Source: Amphiduros pacificus
Taxonomy: Eukaryota; Annelida; Polychaeta; Phyllodocida; Hesionidae
Direction of reading: 5' to 3'
Assembly (NCBI GenBank): GCA_949316495.1
Contig: OX439004.1
Coordinates: 43,758,447 to 43,822,446 of the forward strand
DNA length: 64,000 nucleotides
The notes beneath the pieces were generated by a model, which was not told where the DNA came from, ran no database searches, and worked only from the letters and a program-made list of their open reading frames with translations. The position numbers and the translations under genes are program-made. How positions within the stretch are numbered: the stretch's first letter is position 1; each line of letters starts with the position of its first letter. Of the stretch, positions 35,201 to 46,972 are shown piece by piece.

Positions 35201-38200
35201 AAGTTCCATGAAGAAGATTAACAAATCCTGCTATATTACATGTTATAATTTGCTGGAATTGTTTTTATTTGTAAACATAAACATTTAAAGATATATTTAT
35301 GAAATATTAACCCATTGTTGTTAAATGTTAAGAAACTATTGAATTTATTTTTAAAAAATGCAATAAAAAGATTACACCAACTTCACATTTTTTTTATTAT
35401 TTCAACTTAATACAAAGTTAACATAACATTCAAAATGTTAGCAACTTACTGTTGGAAATTCTTGTGATTTCCTCTTCATTTCTAGATAATCGTCTTTCTG
35501 GAAAACATTTCACATCCAAATTAGACCAGTCAATGTGTTCTTTTTATTTCATACTCATGACCTTTTTAGGATCAAAATAACAAGGTTTATATCATTCTAA
35601 ATTTGACCAATGATAATCATCAAATATGTATCTGTTGACAAGTCCAATATCTGTGCATAAGCACAAAATTTGGCATACCATATTTACTTGTGTATAGGAC
35701 AACTTGTGTATAAGACGGACCCCCAAAATTGAGGTAATTTTGCTTGAAAAAAAAAGCAATTTCCGAATATAAGACGAGTTGGTTTTTCTCAAGATATCGG
35801 CTCTGCTACCATTCAAGCTTCAGCTGAAGCTTGGCGGCCATTTTAAAAGTGAAACGTAAATATGCTTACAATACAAGATCTTAACGGTCTTATACACGAG
35901 TATGGGAGTGACGCAGCGGATAGATTTTAATTGCGTTTTAAATGATAAATAAAGGTATGATAATAATCAAGTCAATGTTCACGGTATGTTGATAATTAAG
36001 TATGTTTATGTCAGATGTATGACCATTTGATGATTGTGAAATGCCTTACAATGTCTTTGTTATTAGTTAGCTCAAGCAGCAACATGTTTATAATAGATAA
36101 ACAATGTACTTAAGTTAAGCACTCAATGTTGTGTATCATCCATTGTAGGACCACTGGTACTACTCCCCCTTGGTTGCAGAACACAAGCACAGAGTGAACA
36201 TGGAACGCAAGGTCTGCCGGCGACACCACTCAGACGGAAACAGACAGCTCTTATCTGCGGTCACCCGCAGATGCAGGGAAGTCTGCAGGGACGTATGTCG
36301 AGAGAAGTGGTTTGAGTGGTGTCAGACATTCAACGAGCACACATCACTCCAAGAACTATGGAGCAAACTACGGATGGCAGCTGGGAAGAGAAGGACCACA
36401 CCTGGAGCCCACCCACAACCCCACCAAGAGGCAGAACGACTCGCTACGATGTTTGCCGACCGAGCAGCCAGCAAGAACCTACCCTCCGATGTCCAGGGCA
36501 GATTGACCAGACTGACCGACCCCCGCACAGCAGCTCTCCCAGATGCAACAGAGACCAGCGCCCCTTCTGAAGTCCCCTTCACCGACACAGAGCTGGAGAA
36601 GGCCAAGAAACGCAGCAAGGACATGGCGCCTGGAGCAGACCGGATCACCTACTCCATGATCACCAACTCTGGAGCAGCGGCCAAGCTAGCAGTCTGTCGC
36701 CTGATCAACGCATCCTACGCCCTGGGTAGACTTCCACACAGCTGGAAATCTGCAGACATCCAACCCATCCCTAAGCCCAAGGAGCCCACCAAGCCCAGAC
36801 CCATCTCCCTCACCAGCTGCCTGCGCAAGACGGCCGAGAGGATGGTCACCAACCGCCTTCAGCACCTCATTGGCCCACTCCACCCCAATAAGTTTGGATT
36901 CGTCAAACACACTGGCACAGCTGAAGCCATCTCGACCCTCCTCTCCACAGCCAGCTCCCAGAAAACTGCTCTCACCGTCTTCCTTGACCTGGAGAAGGCC
37001 TTCGAGCTCGCCAACCCTGCCGCAGTTCTTGATTCCCTCGTATCAAAGGATATCACAGGTAAAATACTGGCCTGGATTGAGGATTTCCTCACCGACAGAC
37101 AAGGTAGGGTTTGATTTCAAGGCTCTACTTCCAGGTATCACAGGCATCAGAATGGAACCCCCCAAGGTAGTGTACTTAGTCCTACTCTATTCAACTCATT
37201 AATGGAACAAATTGTCTCTCTTCCTTTTCCAGTAGGTACACAAGTCCTCAGCTATGCAGATGACCTGGTACTTATAGTACATGGTGGCAAGAGACCCTAC
37301 ACTCGAGCGCAGGCGGCCCTAGACCTCATCACCGACCGATGCGCCAACCTAGTCCCAGGCCCTGCTCTTCAGACAGATCCACCCGCCTGTAGATCTCCAC
37401 ATCCAAGGACACAACCTGGAATGGGTTCCTGCCTACCAGTAGGGATCTGGATAGGCAGCCAACTCCAGCCCCAACCTTCAAAAGGTTGAGACTCTACAGA
37501 ACGAGGTCTGCCTGCTCAGGAAGGTCTGGTGCAGGCTTCTTTACAGAGGGGAACCAGTTCTGCTTCAGACTGAATGATGACTCATCCACTCTGCAGACAG
37601 AGCTGGTCACCATCTACCATGCCCTGAACCATGCCTTCCTGGCAAGTAAGTACTCGGAAAAATCGATTTCCTCACCATTATCCAAACCAATAATTATTTA
37701 CTCTGATTCCAGGTCCTCCCTGCAGACAATACAAGCCGCCGCCCCGAAGGAGGATGTCCAACTCATCACCTCCATCCTCCACCTAATGAGTCAACTATCA
37801 ACCCTGTCCCGTCCCGTTACCTTCCTCTGGATCCCCAGCCACTTCGACATCGCCAGCCAAGAGATGGCAGATGAGGCGGCAAACAGAGGAGCTCAACACA
37901 CCAACATCGACTCCGGCCTTGCCCCGACCCTGTCCAGTCTCAAGACTGCGTTCTCCAAAACCAGCGACAGTCGCCACATCTCCCGCTTCATGACCTCAGT
38001 CCCAGAGTCCAAGTCAAGCCAGTGGTACTGTACCTTGCTGCCACCAGTCTCAAGCCACTCAAGCTACCTCGAGATTCCAGCCGAGCCCTTGAGGTCATCC
38101 TTCACAGCCTGAGACTAGGATACAGATGCAACTGGATTCTCAAAGACTACGGCGACCGAGAATGCAGCCACTGTAGCCGCCCCACCTCCAGACCCCTGCT

Positions 38201-41200
38201 CCACTATTTACTACAGTGCTACCACACCAGAGCCCTACGTACAGACACCCCTGCCCCGGACTACGACATCGACACAGATCAGTCCCACGAAGCTGCTGCA
38301 CTAGTCCTAGCGGCTATCCCACAACAGGAGTCACTGGAACTGTTCTTACAGTACCATCCTCCCAGGTAAAGTAACCTCGGCATAGGATAACTGCCTGCCT
38401 GCTCGCATGAGGCATTAAACCCTCCTCGGAGGCCGTGGACTGGTGTATCTGAACCCTATCTCAGAGCATGTTAAAGAACCTATTAACATCTATCGAAAAG
38501 AGATGGGGAGACCCGGTGTAAGTATCGCAATAGTTAACATCAACCTTCTTCTCTCTCTTTGCAGCTCAACAACGACAAGCAATCTAGCTTCCCCCGGGTA
38601 ACACCATCCCAACCCAACCAACACACGGTACACACGAACGCATGGCCAGGGACAGACTACCTCGATACACAATCAGGTTTATTTTTTCCATACCACATAC
38701 ACACCCTTTTATTGCAGAAACACATCACAACTGTCACACATTTATTGCCCCAGTCATAACAACGCTACAACACTCCACAAGTCCCGCATCGACTTATCCC
38801 ACGAATAGATTATTCCAGCCATCACGCTTCAACACACAACAACGGCAGATCTCACGATTCCCACGGTTTATATACTCACGTTACATACATACCAAACTAC
38901 AGCAACACTCCCCACAACACAACACAAGCCTCAGCTCTCACACAACACATATTCCAATGATATTAATCCACTGAATGTCTATAAACCACACAAATTAACT
39001 CCATCGTGACATACTTCAACATGGCGCCTTCCAGGTAACCGGCACAACATCAACGTTCTCACACGTTTCAAACCTGACACGCCGTGCAAACAGGCCATCT
39101 ACCACCTCAGCCCGACACTATTCTTCACTCAAATCTACCACGTCACACACCACGTGGTAAACGAACACGCCCACTTTTACCTCATTTACATAGGGAAAAC
39201 AGAACGTGCTTTGGCGCCATCTGTACACTCCCACGTGACCAACATATCTCACAAAGTTACCACGTCATCAACCACGTGGTAACCAAACACCCCCACTTAT
39301 CTCATTAACATACTATCGCCACCGTAAAAGTACGTCACCTCTCGTCAAAGAGGTGACTGAATTTACGAATCTGATAAAGCATCACGTCATCAACCATGTG
39401 ATCGCTAAACACGCCTACATATCTCATTAACATAACACTGACACCGTACAAGTACGCCACCTCCCGTTTGGGAAGTGACTGAAATTACGAAATTACCGAA
39501 ACACGCCAACACTCACAAGATACAACAATAACAACGCCACATCTCAGCATAATAACACAGCGAGGGACATGATGATTTCTTTATTTTTGTTCTGTTCAAG
39601 TTTAATTATTTGTTTTCTATCTTCAGCCAAGTGCAGAGTACCCTATAGAACACCGCCTGTACATCGGTACAACCATGGAGGGCCGCCAGATCTGGCTACA
39701 GCCCTCGAGGGTCCATCCCCTCAAATCTTCATCATCATCATCATCATCTAGCATCAGGGTCAGACAGGGTGGTCAGTTGAGCTGGTCAGTCCCTTTTGTT
39801 TGACCACTGGAAGAGCCGGGCCGAGCCTGCTGCCTTCCTCTTATTGCACCTGAGCACCGGCTGCTCATTGCATAGCCCAACCCTGAAGTGTCTGTGGACC
39901 TTGTCAGTGTCCACCACACTCTTATTTGGCACATAGCATTTAGGGCTGTGCCTAAAGGGCTATGTATATTTAAGCTGGTAGTGCACAGGGTGCTCTGTGT
40001 TCCTTTATGGCAGTGGGTAGACTGAGTCTAGCACCTGCTGAGTTGGTCATTTATTTGTGGTGACCTTGTGTGAAATTGTAGGATATTGTGGATTATTATT
40101 TGTATTGTGTATTATTGAGGGCTAATAAACATTCTGTACTAAATCATTGAAATCAGTGTTTGTGAGGATTTAAGATTAGTTACAAGTTTGTTCACGCTAC
40201 CAAGAAAATTTATAGAAAACATTTAGCCCCCATCCCCGCTCGTAACAATATGGATATATGATAAAATACGAAACATAAAAGTACCGTCATTGTAAAATTT
40301 ATAAAAAAATTCTGTTCATCTAATTTAGATTCTGAAATATATTAATTAAATTTAAGCTAATGAATATAACATTATTTTAAACATTCATGAAATGAGATTT
40401 TTAAGCACTTTTATCTTTTTTAACATAAATATTTATGCCCTGAGCTTTGCCCATCATATTTCCCCTCCATAAATTTCTTCTGCTAAAATCCATTGGATAC
40501 TTTGTCAACAAACGTTGTTTAGCTGACCAGTGATCTGTTTGTCTATTGGTACAGGAAGAACACCCTTACAGACCACTCATATGCTTGTTCAAAAAATTGC
40601 CTGTGGCCTCTGATTTCATGAAAGCTTTGAGCGTTACTTTATATCCCTAATTTCAATATTTCTAAAAAATGTGAATATTGAATATATTTTTGGGTGAAAA
40701 TGGTTAAAATGGAAGATCTAACATGTATGGAAAGTCTTTGATATCATTAAATGATTGTTAGGGAATAGTTTCTACAATCCAAATCTTTAAAGGGGGAGTT
40801 CCTAATAATTGGGTTGTACCCCAAACCATGTGTTTTTTTGTCATAAAATCATTCATTTGGTTGCCAGTAGTCATCTCACAAATTTCAAGTGTATCTTGTA
40901 AATGTTGTGATGATCAAATTTCACTTCAAAGTTTGGATCATGACATATCTCCGAAGTCAGTCCGGAATTTTATTACCCCCTGTCACGTGGGGTGGTGACG
41001 TAGAGAGTGTAACATTTTGGGAAAACCCCTAGCCCAGCATCTTGGAGTCGGAGGGAGATTTTACCGATAGTGTTTGTTCAACAAGTGTTTCTGACATAAT
41101 AGAGGTCCAAAGTTTATGTGGATCATCTGAGGATGAAAGAAGTGGGTCTGAGCCACCTTCAGGTAGCTTTATTAAGCAGGGTAAAGTTCAGGGATGGCAA

Positions 41201-44200
41201 TTTGCCCCCCCACAACAAACAAGACTTGTAGCCTGCAAACTGTGATTGAGAAGAGTCTGACAGTGGGGATGATCTTCAACAAATCAAAATAGTATATGTT
41301 ATGATAACAGATAGTATGTTATGACACAACATATCACACTGTGCCAATTAACAATTATGAAAACAAAACACGAACCTTGGCCATGCGATTTAACTTATCT
41401 TATTTTTCAGTCAATTGTATGGACCACAAAGTATATAATCAAAGTTTAAAATCTTGAAAAGACTTGTATATCACAAACATGTTCATATAAAATAATAGTT
41501 AAAAGAGGTTTTAAAATTAAGGACCATTTTCTTTACATTTGACAATATTTTGGTAAATGTTTTCCTGGGGACAACACATTGAATCACTGAGGTATCTACA
41601 TTCACCTCTCATTTCAGCACCCTGACCTAGTATGCTTAGTCTTAGTCTCAGCCTAGTTTTCTGACACTCATCGGCCACTTGATCATGGCATCAGTAGTGG
41701 AGAATTGTCTAGAACTTCTTTCCTCTATTTTGTGGATTGTGAAATGACCTCTGTTCAGCTAATCTAATCATCACTAGGTTTGTGATGTGGTCTAATAAGA
41801 ATTACAGTTCATTTTAGCCTAGGGAACTCTGGTAGTCATTGTTTCAGGCCCAACTGTTACCATATTCTGATTCAAAAACAAAATGTTCTCTTCATAGATA
41901 ACCCTGGCTGTGTTTCAAACCTGAGTATTTTGTGTATTTCAAACTTTTGTTGCCACAATTTTTGGGGAATTGAAAACATTGATCCCTTGTCAATTACTTT
42001 TGTTGCAAATATTTATAACACACAATTCCCCTGACATTGAGGGCAGCTTATTTTGAGTACATGTTGAGGGGCCAGCTTCACCCACCATTGTGAGACCCAG
42101 TTTCCCGGGATAAGGAGTTACACCCGTGACGTATAATCTCCGAAGTTTTATTACCCTCCCGAACCCGACCATTCTTTCCAGGACAGCCTGCTGCCACAAC
42201 AAAGATCCACGTTGTAAATAAACAGTTGGTCAGATTAATGTAGGAAGTGTGTGATTTGATATCTTATTACCATATATTTCATTACATGTTAAAAAAAAAA
42301 AAGGTTAGATTATTAGGAACTCCCCCTTTAATCAGAATGAAAATATCTCAAACATTCAAAAACATTTTTCTCTGGGAATTTTTCTCTGAGGGTAATTCAG
42401 ATTGGGATAATAAAGAAGTTACAAAGTACCGTATTTACTCGTGTATAGGACGACTCGTGTATAGGACGACCCCCCAAAATTGAGACGAGTCAGTTACTGT
42501 CGAGACATCGACACTGCTACCATTCAACCGTTTGGCGGCCATTTTTAAAGTGAAATGTAAATATACTTACACAACAAGATCTTAACAGTCTTATACTCGA
42601 GTATTTAGGGTAAAACATAAATATGATGTTCGTAATATAAAAATCGATCTGCTATGTCCGATATTCGTTATCGCGAAAATATAAAAGTCCGTAATGAAAA
42701 CGCTTTGTTTTAACGAGGACATGGAGAAAATCTCGAACCTGCGAAGCATAATTTGCGACAATATTGGGTAAATACCTTTATTTATCATTTAAAACGCAAT
42801 TAAAATCGATCCGCTATGTCCGATATTCGTTATTTCGAAAATAAGAGTGTTTGTAATGAAAACTCATAGTGCCGTAATTGTTGGCCGTAAATCCTCGTCC
42901 ACAGGTTGCTCTCGTGTATAAGACGACCCCCCAAACATTAACTAAGGGCTTTTGTACTAAAACCTCATCTTATACACGAGTAAACAAAAACCTCGTCTTA
43001 TACATGAGTAAGTACGGTAGTTACAAGTATGCCCTTAAAGAGCCCCCTTGTTGTTGCACCAATACCTGTAGATTGACCTATATAGTTTTCAAATTCATTA
43101 ACATATGTTAAGGTACAAGTGTAAGAAAAAAAAAACTCAACATAATCAGTTGCCTAAGTGAAAGTATATCACTTTCACTTTTAAAACCATGAGGAATACA
43201 TTAAATTCACAAAATTACATGGATAGATGATACCCTATAAGTGTCAAGTGTGTGTGTTTTACTTCTGTCATATCATGATGAGCCTTTCGTGTAGCATATA
43301 TACAGTGCTGCATCACTCAATTGACATGTCCCAGATCATAACAATCCACCCTTACAAGGACAACAGGTTAACCCTTCTAGCACATACCTCAGCTCATGTG
43401 TCCATCTCACAAATTGATAATCGCTGAGCAACTCTTATCAGGAACACAAACATTTTAAATAGGAAATGTGAAGCACAGGGAGGTTATCAGTCATGTGTGT
43501 ACAAAACAGCGCAATTTTATTCTTAAGTTTGAACCTTTTACAAAGAAAAGGGTTATACTCACAGGGATTGAAGCAAAGATTTTGTCCTTGTCTGTGTAGT
43601 ATTCTTTCCATAGCTGAAAAGGAATGATAAATGTAAAATTGTGTATTACATGATCAAAAATATTTTTCAAATGATCACTTTTTGATCTTAAAACCAAAAA
43701 TACTCCATGTGCTGGACCCCATATGATAAACGTATGATAAGCATAATGTCTTCACATCAAATGATCAACAAAATTATGTAATCAGTTTTTATTGCCCTGT
43801 GATACTGTGTAACATCATAACCAGGCACATTATAAAGCTGTATTAACCCCTAGCAGACTAGCCTATTTAAATTTTGTTAGTCAAATTTATAACCATGGTT
43901 ATTCTATATTCTTCAACTCCTAAACTATGCCTTGGCATTGAAAACAAACTCTCATAGAAAGAGAAAATCTTGCATGGGTCCAAAAGGGATCAGTTCTGGG
44001 ACTGGTGATTTTTACTAATAACATGCACATTTGGACAAGGCTTAGTCTGGTGCCACATCAGTCATTTATATTGTTATCAATAGATAGTTTGTGATGGGCA
44101 CAAAACAAGTCTGTACATTATTTAATGCCTACAAGGTCATTAAAAATCTTGCAGACTTAGACTAATGTTGCGCTCATAAATCATTTAAATCATTATCAAA

Positions 44201-46941
44201 TCATTTATATCATTATTAATAACTATTTGTTTTTGCATTCTATTCTCTTGTCAGCCTCTGATGAGTCACTACAGCTGACGAAATATTTTTCTGGATTATT
44301 GTATTTGCACATTAAATTAATAAAATTAATAACCACGGTTATTCAGTATAGTCAACAAAGTACTGGGGTCAAAGGTTCATGATCCAAGCTATCTGACGTC
44401 ATTGTCATGATTACATTGTAACAAGTTGCAGCCCTTCAGAATGTTACAAATGATGTCATCAAGTCAGAACAATGGGGACGTCAACGCCCCTCCTGTCCGT
44501 TACCGGTGGTGGACGTTGCCGTCCTTCCTGTCCGTTAGGGGTTAATGCATACAAGGTCTTGCACTGTCCAACTTACAGTTTGATAATCTCACATGCAATA
44601 AGGAGGTCAAAGTAACATATTTATGTAAATTATTCTCCATATCATAAAAACAATGTATAGGTTACATATGGTGGCAATAAGTGAAATTTGGTGTGTTGGG
44701 TAAAATATGGTATTTGTCTATTTTTGTAAATTCGCTCCTGTGACCTTGATTCTATGCTTGATATTACCTTAACCTTGATCCAAAGTAACCAGAAAGTCAC
44801 AAGAAAAAAAACAAATATGGCATATGAGTGTTCCTGTAAAACACCTGCTTCAGTGATTTTGGAAAGAAAGTTCCTGTGACCTTGAGAGTACTTCAAGGTC
44901 AGCTCAAACTCATTTTGTGAGGTTGTTTATTTAGCTCAGGTAACACTGATATTGATGTACTTAAAGATGTACTTTACTTTCTAGTAAAATACATTACATG
45001 AATTATATGATTAAATGATCATGGATGCATAAATACATTGAAATTCAGAGACCAAAAAAAAATAGTAGGAACCATGGCAACATAAACCAACAATGAAAAC
45101 TAATCTTGCAACCCACATAAATTATGATCATTTATTGCAATTTGTGTCTATGACGTCATCGTGGGGTATTTACTGCAAGTGCAAGTCGAGCTGCAATCAT
45201 TTTCAATTTTCACAAAACTTGTCATAACTGCTGCGCCCAATCGCCGTCATGGTCCGAAAGCTGTCAATATCCACAACTTTTGACAGAGATTGGGCACGTG
45301 ACAGCTTTGGGGCGACTATTGACAGTCCCGGGGCCGTCATGGAAATATCAAAGAATATCCACTGGATATTGACGCCTATTGGGCAATGGTAGGGTACCCA
45401 CAAATAGCATTTCCGTCAATTCGAACTTTGACCCAGAGGGGTCCTCTCTCAGCAAGATTATAACACATCATGCATATTGGCGCACATAATTACGCAAGCA
45501 AAGAAAAATGGTGGAGTCAGTTAAAAAATTCTTTGCCGCAGCCACAGTGTTAACAAATAGTGTTTTAGCATTTACTCATTCAAATCTTATTGTGCCAGCA
45601 AAGGTGTTAAACACACCCATAACTTTAAATCGATGGATCATGGTTGAGTCAAGGTGTAAAAAGCATGAAGTGCAATTACGAGGTCGGCAAGTGGTTACCA
45701 CTGTTCAAAACGTTATGAAATTACATTTCCAAGGTAGTTCAAATATTTTTCTCAACATATTCCCCCAAATATTCTTTCCTAGTTCAATTTTATATGTCTC
45801 AAGTCATTGATTTTGACCGATGCGTATATTTGCGTGAAAATCCGCTTTGTATATTACTCTAAAAGATAGATATTTTAAATGGGTCACAAATATCATTTCC
45901 GGTAATTTGAACTTTGACCCTGGATATTTCTTGACCTAATTGGATATTCGCCGTGACGCCTTTGGGACGTGACGGCGATTGGGTAAAACAATAACTGTCA
46001 CAAGTGAAGTTCTTCCTGTGTTTAACATGACCTTGACCTTGACCAAAAGCCAAAGAAGTTCAACCCAAAATATTTCCCAAGCCTATTTATTAACATGTAT
46101 CAGTGTCTAATCCAAAGTCCAAGCATGAATGAATGAGGAAGAAAACAGTGTGGCGGCAGTGCAAACACAGTCAGAACATTAAGCCAACTTGTAAAATTGT
46201 TTTTCCTCTAAAATTGTTTTTCCTCTTCAAGACATACCTTCTGTATTTCTTCTGGTGATTTGTCATGTAAAAGCTCCAACTTCATGATATTTTTTAATTC
46301 CTGTGAAAGAGAAAATAAAACCATACATTAAATTAAATAATTATACAAAATGAAATCAAAATGCTCTTATGAATCAAAATTCAAAGTAAAAGAATTATAA
46401 TAAATTGTTTGTTAAACAGTTACTGGCTATTGGCTTCAAGCAGACATATCCCAGTTTGATCAAGATTTGCAAAAACGAGGAAAAACTTGTGGAATTTATC
46501 AAGGCTATTTCTTAATCATCACCTTTGGTTTTGCCGCTTCCTTTTCTAATCTCTGTTTCTCCTCTTCAATCAGCCTCTTTGCATCCTCTTCTTTTCTTTG
46601 TTGCTCTTCCTCTAAGGATTTTACACGCTGAACAAAGTCTTCTGGTGAAGATCTTTACAATGCAAAAAGAAAAATATGAAAATTAGATACAGAAGCAGAT
46701 TTGGTAACAATGTGTATATGCTATATGTCATCATTTTCTGTGTGCATGCTGCCCAAGGCCCCCAAGATAAAGATGGCAATTGTTTAAATTTCAGAGCTGA
46801 GATCTGTCATATTCAGTGTAATATGAGAACAATCCCAGCACAGCTGGGATTTGAACCCACAACCTATCGTGTCAGAGGAAAACTGACAAGGTAGCAGGAA
46901 TATTCATAGGAATATTCTCAGGAATATTTATAGCAGACTAT

Positions 46942-46972
<31 letters not shown>

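Noticed and set aside
39760-40250. Possible solo LTR (TATA-like word, AATAAA, sequence ending in TAACA)
   Set aside because: No matching start, no target duplication and no second copy in the window could be found.
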